Notes under the pieces: generated by a model
What the model saw: the letters and a program-made list of their open reading frames with translations, nothing else
Database searches by the model: none
Told to the model about the DNA's origin: nothing
Position numbers and translations under genes: made by a program
NCBI GenBank assembly: GCA_013398015.1
Contig: VZRR01006745.1
Location: 1,311,515 to 1,375,514 of the forward strand
Length of the DNA: 64,000 bases
DNA from: Oreocharis arfaki
Lineage: Eukaryota > Chordata > Aves > Passeriformes > Paramythiidae
Direction: 5' to 3'
In this document: positions 27,301 through 32,160 of the stretch, in pieces
Layout of the letters: each line of letters begins with the position of its first letter
How positions within the stretch are numbered: position 1 is the first letter of the stretch

Positions 27301-28040
27301 TCAAAACGTGGGTGAGATAGATGTAGAGGGATAATGCATCACATAAATGATGAGGCTTCAGCAGAACTACAGTTTTTCTTTACAAGTGAAGTCATTCTAG
27401 AGAGCCTTGAAATTTAATGTTCTTTTTAAAAACTGTATAGGCACATTGCCTGTCCAGGAAACAGGCACCAGTGGGATGGCATAAACAGGAAAATAGATTG
27501 CATTTGTTGCAGAATAATCAGACACATAACTTGATTTGGACATGTTTTAGAAGAGTGAGATCATTTCTGCTGTCCATGAATGATGTACAATGATCATCTT
27601 CTCTTCCCCCAACAGGCCTCTGCAGTGCATGGCATGAGTTTCTCTCCTCTTGGCAGTATCAACATGGACAGTGTTTCTGAAAGCACTGGGAGCATCCTCA
27701 GCAAGCTGGACTGGAATGCAGTTGAGGCTATGATAGCAGATGTGGAAGACAAGTGAAAAGTTCTCAGCCACTGTGCTCTTCTTAACAGTTGCTGGTGTTT
27801 GGTTTTGTTTTTTAAAAATAGTAATTGTCCTGCTTAAAATGGATTGAGGCCTGTATTGGTTTTCTTCTTAAACAGCGTGGAGTGTCACTGTTTCCTGTCT
27901 TCCCTAGATGAAGCTGAATTCCTTAACATGTAATTTGCTTTCCTTTTGTCTTCAGGTCAAGAAAAACTGCAGTTGGTAAAGGCAGACTCACAGTCTTAAA
28001 CAGATCTGAGTCAGCTACTTTACATAGAAAGCATAAGTAA
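319..28040 (+). CDS. CPLANE1: CPLANE1 (C5orf42/JBTS17), 3' half of the gene, about 30 exons
   Basis: CPLANE1 is a scaffold of the CPLANE complex. It helps recruit intraflagellar transport proteins at the ciliary base, and human mutations cause Joubert and orofaciodigital syndromes (established knowledge). I assign it from the conserved C-terminal domain spread over 21405-23848 (motifs EIQTWMKRKQKERM, RISQALSLMNEMLSD), the C-terminal motif KLDWNAVEAMIADVEDK, and the convergent arrangement with NIPBL, as in human 5p13. Proposed coding exons total 4,216 bases, about 1,400 codons of a protein usually near 3,200 residues; the 5' part lies left of the window. Every junction listed below keeps frame. 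Most of the protein here is Ser/Thr/Gln-rich and likely disordered, with a coiled-coil-like basic stretch near 21.45-21.57 kb. Three introns have GC donors. The first two exon boundaries are the least certain. Confidence 0.88.
412..545 (+). CDS. CPLANE1: CPLANE1 exon
   Basis: Acceptor cctaattaccag, donor gtttgt. It encodes a segment starting MSTKSKYFDKK and ending ELDVTPEQ, with one base left over that pairs exactly with the exon at 1109. Confidence 0.7.
1109..1191 (+). CDS. CPLANE1: CPLANE1 exon with GC donor
   Basis: Acceptor tttattttgtag. It encodes EVFEEPFETPKSSNSS through IEHRRKE. The donor is GAG|gcaagt, a consensus GC-type donor. The only GT alternative, six bases downstream, shifts the next exon into a stop. 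The 3' end of a CR1 element starts within about 10 bases of the donor. Confidence 0.8.
1200..3430 (-). mobile_element. CR1 LINE, old, internally deleted, in a CPLANE1 intron
   Basis: The 3' terminus (complement of tgatgattctgtgg) is at about 1200, followed in antisense by the typical CR1 3' region (gacaccttccactaga, ctattccagtgcctcacc). The - strand at 1981-2187 and 2494-2730 encodes pieces of CR1 ORF2: endonuclease-region motifs such as GIADTWCDGSDDW, QLECMELCLGMDEE and GNVKLKGSLSCSNHDMVEF. Little or no reverse transcriptase remains between about 1760 and 1950, so the element is internally deleted. The 5' part (about 2960-3430) is less certain. Frames are broken and the element is inactive. 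Confidence 0.85.
3638..3690. repeat. AT-rich low-complexity tract
   Basis: Alternating ta/at runs and an A/T stretch in the same intron. The rest of this intron (3,430-4,255) shows nothing else recognisable. Confidence 0.5.
4256..4338 (+). CDS. CPLANE1: CPLANE1 exon with NAGNAG acceptor
   Basis: The acceptor is ttcag|cag, so splicing can start at 4256 or 4259 and add or drop one Gln. It encodes (Q)VTISAVFSPEEDQNVEE through EKAEQN; donor gtaagg. It leaves two bases that pair with the exon at 5209. Confidence 0.8.
4824..4860 (+). other. Exon-like segment with in-frame stop (DEDYSDINSIS)
   Basis: A strong acceptor (ttttttctcttctag) is followed, in the phase of the preceding exon, by DEDYSDINSIS and a TAA stop. 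Every GT inside leaves the wrong phase for the next exon. It may be an alternative or poison exon, or a decoy. Confidence 0.3.
5209..5277 (+). CDS. CPLANE1: CPLANE1 exon
   Basis: Acceptor ctctctttatag, donor gtaaga. It encodes MTEVVTSTISHSFSSKQDAE, then VP, ending in phase 2. Confidence 0.78.
6771..6960 (+). CDS. CPLANE1: CPLANE1 exon
   Basis: Acceptor ttctttcttaagtag, donor gtgaga. It encodes ADISVSDSQPSQTVVSTMSS through MLQDEMFKLVQ. The first base completes a Ser codon from the exon at 5209. Confidence 0.9.
7566..7823 (+). CDS. CPLANE1: CPLANE1 exon
   Basis: Acceptor gtgtattcag, donor gtaggt. 86 codons, phase 0 at both ends, beginning LQQINFMSLMQIVQSSF. Rich in Gln and Ser. Confidence 0.92.
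7996..8730 (+). CDS. CPLANE1: CPLANE1 large exon
   Basis: Largest exon in the window: 245 codons, phase 0 at both ends. Acceptor ttctcgtttag, donor gtactg. It begins NHLDMSASLTLFESN and ends LLQINLPQKKK. It is proline- and serine-rich with a charged middle (EIPREMHEEKERWAERV). No enzymatic motif is visible. Confidence 0.95.
9582..9748 (+). CDS. CPLANE1: CPLANE1 exon with GC donor
   Basis: Acceptor ctgaaccctcttag. It encodes APKLIPLQDLLAFEQRQK through LRDVQSNRK. The donor is AAAAAG|gcaagc; only this GC donor gives phase 2, which the exon at 10908 needs. This is the second GC-AG intron of the gene. Confidence 0.9.
10908..11037 (+). CDS. CPLANE1: CPLANE1 exon, basic
   Basis: Acceptor atatgttgacag, donor gtatag. 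It encodes a lysine/arginine-rich run (KKRRNKKQLKEKEDKKK) followed by SVSFRPDDSIISIGDSAV. The basic run could act as a nuclear or nucleolar signal; that is inference. Confidence 0.9.
11871..11925 (+). CDS. CPLANE1: CPLANE1 small exon with GC donor
   Basis: Acceptor ttttttttccttacattag. It encodes DDKPKSTSYIQDGFLISM plus one base. The donor is ATGG|gcaagt. Without this exon the phases of the flanking exons do not match; with it and the GC donor they do. Third GC-AG intron. Confidence 0.85.
13048..13152 (+). CDS. CPLANE1: CPLANE1 exon
   Basis: Acceptor atcacattttag, donor gtaact. It encodes AVEKASTISADLHYLASVGK through ASTNTNP, phase 1 at both ends. Confidence 0.9.
13641..13736 (+). CDS. CPLANE1: CPLANE1 exon
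   Basis: Acceptor tttccaatcaag, donor gtgtgg. It encodes VLESYQDHGISGSGNEVSRV through VTYVPAS, phase 1 at both ends. Confidence 0.88.
14096..14155 (+). CDS. CPLANE1: CPLANE1 exon
   Basis: Acceptor ttccattgttatag, donor gtagtt. It encodes EFDGVFPFGDNFSTSHDSFA, phase 1 at both ends, so it can be skipped without a frame change. Confidence 0.85.
14387..14499 (+). CDS. CPLANE1: CPLANE1 exon
   Basis: Acceptor attttcttgtag, donor gttagt. It encodes ESSSSEVLLPDMYLNLSFPT through FLSDAPDL. Confidence 0.9.
14753..14951 (+). CDS. CPLANE1: CPLANE1 exon
   Basis: Acceptor tcttgttgtttag, donor gtaaac. It encodes HKREYITVADIEDSDILNNL through PPETLQKQ. Confidence 0.93.
15217..15461 (+). CDS. CPLANE1: CPLANE1 exon
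   Basis: Acceptor catttattttaag, donor gtgagt. It encodes GDHQKKVSNQLQKKDKKSDS through MEQDFRNSKM. The second half (LEMDMQLQTLQNIVENME) has a heptad pattern compatible with a coiled coil. Confidence 0.93.
15592..15690. repeat. AT-rich simple sequence
   Basis: Runs of tata/ttta in the intron after the coiled-coil exon. No gene content. Confidence 0.6.
15991..16047 (+). mobile_element. CR1 3'-end fragment
   Basis: About 57 bases resembling the extreme CR1 3' end (ttggactttgatggatctt, ending tattctatgattca), sense to CPLANE1. Confidence 0.65.
16466..16524. repeat. 18-bp direct repeat pair
   Basis: ttagataaaatatatatt occurs at 16466-16483 and 16507-16524. AT-rich and short; probably local slippage. 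Confidence 0.6.
16851..16944 (+). CDS. CPLANE1: CPLANE1 exon
   Basis: Acceptor ggctttcacttacag, donor gtatgt. It encodes LVKLIEDFEMAADSDLGACP through AAGVTGA; continues the coiled-coil-like segment. Confidence 0.92.
17587..17754 (+). CDS. CPLANE1: CPLANE1 exon
   Basis: Acceptor with a long T run, tttttttcacag; donor gtataa. It encodes ESEHHLTGMIFEDVIDDQKE through PSGLKSPS, phase 1 at both ends. Confidence 0.92.
18752..18799 (+). CDS. CPLANE1: CPLANE1 small exon
   Basis: Acceptor cattctgctcttcag, donor gtaagt. It encodes VASSEFQAASEFLDFS and fits phase 1 on both sides. Confidence 0.78.
19163..19193 (+). CDS. CPLANE1: CPLANE1 micro-exon
   Basis: 31 bases. Acceptor ttgtttctgtttcag, donor gtatgt. 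It encodes SRVCRQLCA plus split codons; supported by phase matching (1 in, 2 out). Confidence 0.72.
20453..20581 (+). CDS. CPLANE1: CPLANE1 exon
   Basis: Acceptor cctaacatcaag, donor gtaata. It encodes SSEDPLQITGPSDVTDVNDR through AFAKTQAKKIS, phase 2 at both ends. Confidence 0.9.
20822..21041 (+). other. Exon-like open segment, no compatible donor
   Basis: A very strong polypyrimidine tract and acceptor (gttccttcttctactag) open a frame in the right phase (YRLEHNSFYTAGSVQTL) for 72 codons to a TGA. No GT leaves phase 2, so it cannot be an internal cassette. The flanking exons join in frame without it. Confidence 0.3.
21405..21570 (+). CDS. CPLANE1: CPLANE1 exon, conserved C-terminal domain, part 1
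   Basis: Acceptor tgtgccctcag, donor gtaaaa. It encodes VLDSASGHSQRTEEERKEI, then the highly charged helix TWMKRKQKERMREYMKKLDE and HHPFNLRKNV. I recognise this as the start of the Joubert-type domain conserved in CPLANE1 proteins. Confidence 0.95.
22749..22775. repeat. (TTTTGG)n-like simple repeat
   Basis: tttggttttggttttggttt followed by a T run, in an intron. Confidence 0.7.
23185..23246 (+). CDS. CPLANE1: CPLANE1 exon, C-terminal domain, part 2
   Basis: Acceptor ctttcttacatag, donor gtaagt. It encodes HHNPTSKDIRIFQKKKEEKD; continues the basic helix. Confidence 0.93.
23684..23848 (+). CDS. CPLANE1: CPLANE1 exon, C-terminal domain, part 3
   Basis: Acceptor tatttccccacag, donor gtaaca. 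It encodes ALLSEHHSIRISQALSLMNE followed by MLSDTVASPASDQ and SRTRSPQEYTQRNVASST. It ends in phase 2, matching the exon at 25160 directly. Confidence 0.95.
24140..24325 (+). mobile_element. CR1 3' fragment
   Basis: Contains the CR1 landmarks gtggttagacattggaacag, cccagggaggtggtggagtc and ggttggacttgatgatctt, ending near gactctgattcc. Sense to CPLANE1. Confidence 0.85.
24704..24899 (+). other. Exon-like open segment ending in a stop
   Basis: Acceptor acttctttttttcag. In the phase of the preceding exon it reads TAPFLGTVPEKSIKLNVVSA and on for 64 codons with coding-like composition, to TAA at 24897. No GT leaves phase 2. It could be an alternative last exon, a decayed cassette or chance. Confidence 0.35.
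25160..25272 (+). CDS. CPLANE1: CPLANE1 exon
   Basis: Acceptor tgtcttgttgtag, donor gtaaga. It encodes GHLNSPVLAERSRIAAKPGF through LGLTQSR. Confidence 0.93.
25611..25694 (+). CDS. CPLANE1: CPLANE1 exon
   Basis: Acceptor tttgtctttccag, donor gtaagt. It encodes GNACKLLQKSTSRRRLRSAT, then NCPVNSRH; phase 1 at both ends. Confidence 0.92.
27019..27188 (+). CDS. CPLANE1: CPLANE1 exon
   Basis: Acceptor ttttctcctcag, donor gtagag. It encodes AECRVSRSSKQKPPQVATAV through IQRILQDTHDSMFQ. Confidence 0.93.
27260..27301. repeat. 21-bp tandem duplication
   Basis: Two adjacent 21-base units, aaaataaataaattttcggtt (first copy) and the same with one A-to-G change, in the penultimate intron. Confidence 0.85.
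27616..27756 (+). CDS. CPLANE1: CPLANE1 penultimate or alternative last exon
   Basis: Acceptor cttcccccaacag. It encodes ASAVHGMSFSPLGSINMDSV through SKLDWNAVEAMIADVEDK. Two outcomes are visible. Reading on hits TGA at 27754-27756. Splicing at 27752 (ACAA|gtgaaa) joins the exon at 27956 in frame. Confidence 0.93.
   Translation, partial: ASAVHGMSFSPLGSINMDSVSESTGSILSKLDWNAVEAMIADVEDK
27956..28040 (+). CDS. CPLANE1: CPLANE1 last exon, coding part
   Basis: Acceptor ctttccttttgtcttcag. From the phase-2 junction it reads SRKTAVGKGRLTVLNRSESA then TLHRKHK and TAA at 28038-28040. An exact phase fit and an AATAAA 111 bases downstream support it as the terminal exon. Confidence 0.72.
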
Positions 28041-28151
28041 ACACAAAAAATGTTACTTTTCTTTTAAGAGCAACTGTTTTACTTTTGTATTTAATATTTA
28101 ACATTATTATGAAATTATTTTTGTAACATAAGGGTTGTGATAAACTGGCTT

Positions 28152-28157
28152 AATAAA
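28152..28157 (+). promoter_or_regulatory. Poly(A) signal AATAAA of CPLANE1
   Basis: AATAAA in ggcttaataaaag, 111 bases after the proposed stop and followed by T/G-rich sequence. It marks the likely transcript end. Confidence 0.8.
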
Positions 28158-28369
28158 AGTTTTATTCGTTTCTGCTGTAAATGATTTACACATGTTGCAC
28201 TATTAGTTATTGCTGTGTACAACTAGGAATGTATGTGTACATGTGCACTACCCTCATATTTTAAACTTAGCCTACTTGTGCAGTAGCTCTGAGAAATCTT
28301 ACAAAAGTTTGAATGATTGATAGAAAGAGGTAGAAATGAATAGTCAGAAATGAAAATGAAAAATAGACT
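28158..28369. other. Intergenic, no feature seen
   Basis: AT-rich spacer between the CPLANE1 poly(A) signal and the - strand relic. Nothing recognised. Confidence 0.5.
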
Positions 28370-29450
28370 TTTATTAGTAAAGTCACGCAGCAGTGTGAGA
28401 CAAAAAGGGCAAGTACCTACTGGGGTAAAAACAATATCACTGTTCATCCGTCTACAGGATGCATTTTTCATGGAAGTCAAAAGTGTGTTTATTTCCAGTG
28501 GTTAATTACTTTCACCCCAAACTTTAATAGTTAAAAACCCTAAAAATTGCATGTTTCCAAGTGAAGCTGCAGCTTGGCAAACATCAAAAAATAAGATTCA
28601 AAGGCTGTTACAGGATTAGACACGTGCCAGGATAGAACTGACAGAGCCTATAGGCTCAGAGGTCCAGACTTCCCAAGTTTTTTAGCAATCTTCAGAATCT
28701 GCATCGGCTTTTCTCACAGGATTGACCAGAGTACAAAACTCAGTATTGGGTTTGATCATCTTTAAAGGAGCCAGTGCCTTCCACGAGCCAGTCCAAGCGT
28801 GTGTGACTTTACCCAAAGTGCAATACTGTGTTTCTCCAGTGGCAGCAAACAAATCATCAGGAAGTACTTTCTGTTCCTGGTGGAAAAATACTGTGAAAAA
28901 TGCTGATTTAGCCAAGTGTGGCAATGTCCTTAGGCCCACAGCCAGCTGTGAGAAGGAAGAGAAAGCAGCCAGTCCATTTCCTTCTAACAGTGATAAAGGA
29001 AATACTTTCTTGAAGTGCTTCTCGATCCACAGCATCACAAGTTGTTAACACAGGGGCAGAGAGGGAGTTCAGAGACCTCCCAGTCAGGATGTCAGCACTG
29101 AACCTACACTTTGCCTGAGCTGTGAGAGCAGAGCCTGGGCAGGGAGAGCTGCTCCTGCAGAGCCACAGCAGTGAGAAAGAACACCTGGGACACATGAGAG
29201 GATCATGAAGAGCAATCTCCTAACCAAGCTGCTGCCAGGGACTCACAAAGATTTCTTTGCAATTTCTCATCTTCTGTGGTGCTCCTTTCAGGGCTGAAGA
29301 GGAGGAAGCTGTTTAGTACATCGCTATTTTTCAGACAGAAGCAGATAGTCATTTGAAATTGATGAAATTTTGAAATAGACGTTAAAAAACCCTTGAGGTC
29401 TGTTGTCATAGAAGTTATGAGGATCAAACAAGTAAAAACCTGTTAAATGA
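28370..29450 (-). pseudogene. Unidentified degraded coding-like region
   Basis: On the - strand, 29427-29203 reads FLTSISKFHQFQMTICFCLK through ERSTTEDEKLQRNL to a stop. After frame changes, 29038-28682 reads GLAAFSSFSQLAVGLRTLPH through DLFAATGETQYC and GSWKALAPLKMIK to a TAA at 28682. An AATAAA (complement of 28370-28375) lies downstream. There is no poly(A) tail. The composition looks protein-coding, but it contains stops and needs at least two frame shifts, and I could not build a clean splice model. It may be a dead retrocopy or decayed terminal exons of a lost - strand gene. I do not recognise the family. Confidence 0.3.
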
Positions 29451-29870
29451 CTGCAAACTCTTAGAAACAAATTTTTAAAAGCCCATTTTCTCTGAAGTCC
29501 TAGTAAAGGAAATACAGCTGTATTTGTATTTACTAATTCAAGATGGTTTACAGTTTAATTGCCTTATACTTGCTTGACTTTTTAGGGTCACAGTTTCTTT
29601 TGCTAAGCTGAAAGAGGAGTTAATGCTTATGTTCTAATTTGAAGGCTTAAGATTTTCCTCAAGTACCAAATCGCAGAGCTCGAAACTTTGGAAAAGGAGG
29701 AAGTTGGTAAATTTTCCTTCTTTATCCAGCCTGCCTCATTTTTGCCATCACTTTGGGGGTTTTTGTTGTTAATTTTTGGTGGTTTTTTGATCACAGCCTC
29801 TCACCTATTCCAGTGACTCAGAGCAGAATCCCCTCCCTCTCCTGCTGCCCATGGGGCTCTCTATGCAGCC
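29451..29870. other. Intergenic, no feature seen
   Basis: No convincing gene. It may hold further decayed parts of the - strand relic. Confidence 0.4.
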
Positions 29871-29876
29871 CAGGAC

Positions 29877-30253
29877 TGTCGGTGATTGAAACGTGGACCC
29901 AGACTGGCAGGGAATCGGAATTGTTTATTAAAAGGAACAAGGTGGTTTATACACTTCTTCAAGGCACAGTATTTCCTTACATGGCAATTCTCACCAAGCG
30001 ACCTATCACACATTGCCATGTCAGCAATGCACTTTCTAAATGTCCTTCCATTGGGTGGTCACACGCTGTCCACCCGCCTGTCAGCTTCCGGCAGGCTCCT
30101 CTCTGCAGGGCTTTGCCGAGTGACACCTCCTGCCGCCAAGGGTCCGAGGGAGACAAGCCTCTCTGAGCTGCCATGTGCCCCTTTGTGCTGCCATGTGCTT
30201 CTGCAGGCATGTCCCACAGCCGGCAGCTCAACTCCATCCCGTCTCTTCCCACA
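29877..30253 (-). mobile_element. Solo LTR, class II (alpharetrovirus/ERVK-like)
   Basis: On the - strand the 377-bp element starts TGTGGGAAGA and ends ACCGACA. Inside are a CCAAT box (complement of 30048-30058), a TATAAA (29951-29946) and, 6 bases beyond it on the transcript, an AATAAA (29939-29934). This compact layout is like that of avian alpharetroviral LTRs. It is flanked by CAGGAC (29871-29876) and CAGGAT (30254-30259), a 6-bp target duplication with one difference. No internal viral genes are present. Confidence 0.75.
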
Positions 30254-30371
30254 CAGGATAGGTTTGGCTTTATTTTCCAGGAGTTTCATGAATTCCTAAA
30301 AATACTTAACATTTCCAAGCAAATGTATGTTTATACTTTGCATAGAATAAATGGTTAGAAACATAACTTTG

Positions 30372-30377
30372 TTTATT
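30372..30377 (-). promoter_or_regulatory. AATAAA on the - strand
   Basis: Complement of tttatt, about 100 bases past the stop of the relic at 30475. Could be its poly(A) signal. Confidence 0.3.
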
Positions 30378-30474
30378 TTAATTTTGTGTTAATGGCCGGA
30401 AATCTTAAAAGTAGCTTCTTTGGGAAAATGAGAAGGAAAGTGAAGAATAACATTTCCAGACACAAACAAAATCC

Positions 30475-30734
30475 TTATTGTTCAGTTACAGTGTGAGTTC
30501 TGCTCGAAGTATTTGTCAATGATCTGCATGCTGGAGGTGAATGCATCAGTAGCAATTTGCTGCTGATCCAGACTGGGAGGTACTGTGGATTGTTTTGAGG
30601 GACAAGAGGCCTTGCAGAAGGATCTGGATAGATAGGAGCACTGAGCAATTGTAAATTGGGTGGAATTTGGCAAGTCCAAATGCTGGATTCTGAACCTGGG
30701 ATGGGGTAACACCAGGCACAGGGATAAAGTGGGA
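30475..30734 (-). pseudogene. Possible 3' end of an unidentified retrocopy
   Basis: A - strand frame ends with the protein-like tail DQQQIATDAFTSSMQIIDKY then FEQNSHCN and a stop. Upstream, other frames give VTPSQVQNPAFGLAKF and APIYPDPSARPLVPQNN, as if one reading frame were broken by two shifts. All three - strand frames are fairly open here, so chance is possible. The segment is bounded by a CR1 copy on one side and an LTR on the other. Family not recognised. Confidence 0.25.
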
Positions 30735-31456
30735 GAGCAGTGGCTGCACAGCTGCAGAGGAGGATGTGGGGCCGGCTGGTGCTGGGCTCAGCGTGGGTCA
30801 GCAGTGCCTGGGCAGCCCCGAGGGCAAACCCCATCCCAGAGCACCGAGCACGGCACAGCGGCCCAGAGAGGGGATGGTCCTGCCGGGCTCAGCCTTGGGG
30901 CAGCCTCAGCGTGGGCCCTGCTGGGCCCTGCAGGTGGGAATGTCCTTCAGCACATCCTGAGGAGGGAAACAAAGCTGGAACCTCCTGTGAGGAGCAGCTG
31001 AGGACTGGGTTTGTCCAGTTTGGAGAAAAGCAGGCTGAGGGGCAACCCCGCTGCTCTCTGCAGCTTCATGAGGAGGGGAAGGGCACAGGGAGGTGCTGAG
31101 CTCTTGTCCCTGGCATCCAGGGACAGGACCCGTGGGCATGGTTCAGAGCTGATGCAGGGGAGGTTCAGACTGGACATTGGGAAACATTTCCTTATCCCAT
31201 GTGTCGTTCCAGACTGGAACAGGCATCCTGGAGAGGTGGTTGATGCCCCAAGTCTGTCAGCGTTCAAGAGGCATTTGTAAAGTGCCGTTAGCAATAGGCT
31301 TTAACCTTTGGTCGGTCCTGCAGTGGTCTTTGGATTAGCAAAAAGGCCTTTGGAAGTAGCAGTTGGATTATATGGTTGTTGTAGGTCCCTTCCAACCAAA
31401 GTTATTCAGTTCTATTCTATTCTATTCTATTCTGTTCTATTCTATTCTATTCTAGT
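30735..31456 (+). mobile_element. CR1 copy ending in a TTCTA microsatellite
   Basis: GC-rich body followed by the CR1-like 3' region (gaggttcagactggacattg, gttccagactggaacaggc, gtaggtcccttccaacca) and a tail of about nine TTCTA units at 31410-31455. The 5' limit is approximate. Confidence 0.75.
31410..31455. repeat. (TTCTA)n microsatellite
   Basis: Pentanucleotide array with one TTCTG variant, derived from the CR1 3' tail. Confidence 0.9.
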
Positions 31457-31920
31457 CTAATTTCTTTATGGTGATATTGAAATGCCACATTAATTTTGTT
31501 AACCAAGCAGTGACAAGGGAGGACAGTGCAGCACCTGCCAATTAATGGCAAGATGATGGGAAAAGTGAGGAACTTTGCACTGGGGGTCATTAACACCAGC
31601 AGCTCCTTGGCATCTTTTACCACAGTCACTATGTAAGAAACCTAATTTTAAACAGTAAAAGCCTGTTTTCTTCCTTGCACAGAAACATCTAAAAGTACAA
31701 ATTATCTTTTGAATTTTAAACTTGTTCATCTGCGTGTGTATATTACCCACTAGATTTACAGGATGACCCAGAGGTTTCTCAGCTGTGTGTGAGTCAGTGA
31801 CTTGCTCTGTCAGCTCTGTAGCTGATTCAGGAGTGACTGCTCAAGCAGGGGTGCCAGCAGGATGCCTTCTGTTGTCATTTCCTGCAGGACACCTTGGCAG
31901 CTGCTCCTCAGGGCTGGCAG
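31457..31920. other. Intergenic, no feature seen
   Basis: Unique-looking sequence without a convincing frame. Confidence 0.4.
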
Positions 31921-31974
31921 TGCAGCAGGACCATGGCAACCCCTTCTCCAAGCACCTGTCACAGCCAGGATGGT

Positions 31975-31989
31975 GGTGCCATGGCAACC
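31975..31989. promoter_or_regulatory. RFX X-box-like palindrome
   Basis: ggtgccatggcaacc is close to the RFX consensus gttgccatggcaac (about 13 of 14 positions). Related half sites, ccatggcaac at 31931-31940 and tgtggcaacc near 32125-32133, lie nearby. Function is not shown. Confidence 0.35.
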
Positions 31990-32160
31990 ATCATTAAAGC
32001 CACTGCCTGAGGCTGTTGTTGTGGACACTTCGCTGGGATGTTGCTGGGCCTGGGCGCTGTCGGCAGCCGTGACAGAGCCTCGGGGCAGTGACTTCCTCTG
32101 AGCCCCTTAGTGAGGCCAGGTGCTGTGGCAACCATCCACTGCCACTGCATTTTAGAAATC

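Noticed and set aside
29753..30299. Two 137-codon + strand frames
   Set aside because: They overlap the antisense solo LTR and share no coding features.
30740..31294. Several open frames of 89-119 codons on both strands
   Set aside because: They fall in the GC-rich CR1 copy, where stops are rare; overlapping frames on both strands indicate composition, not genes.
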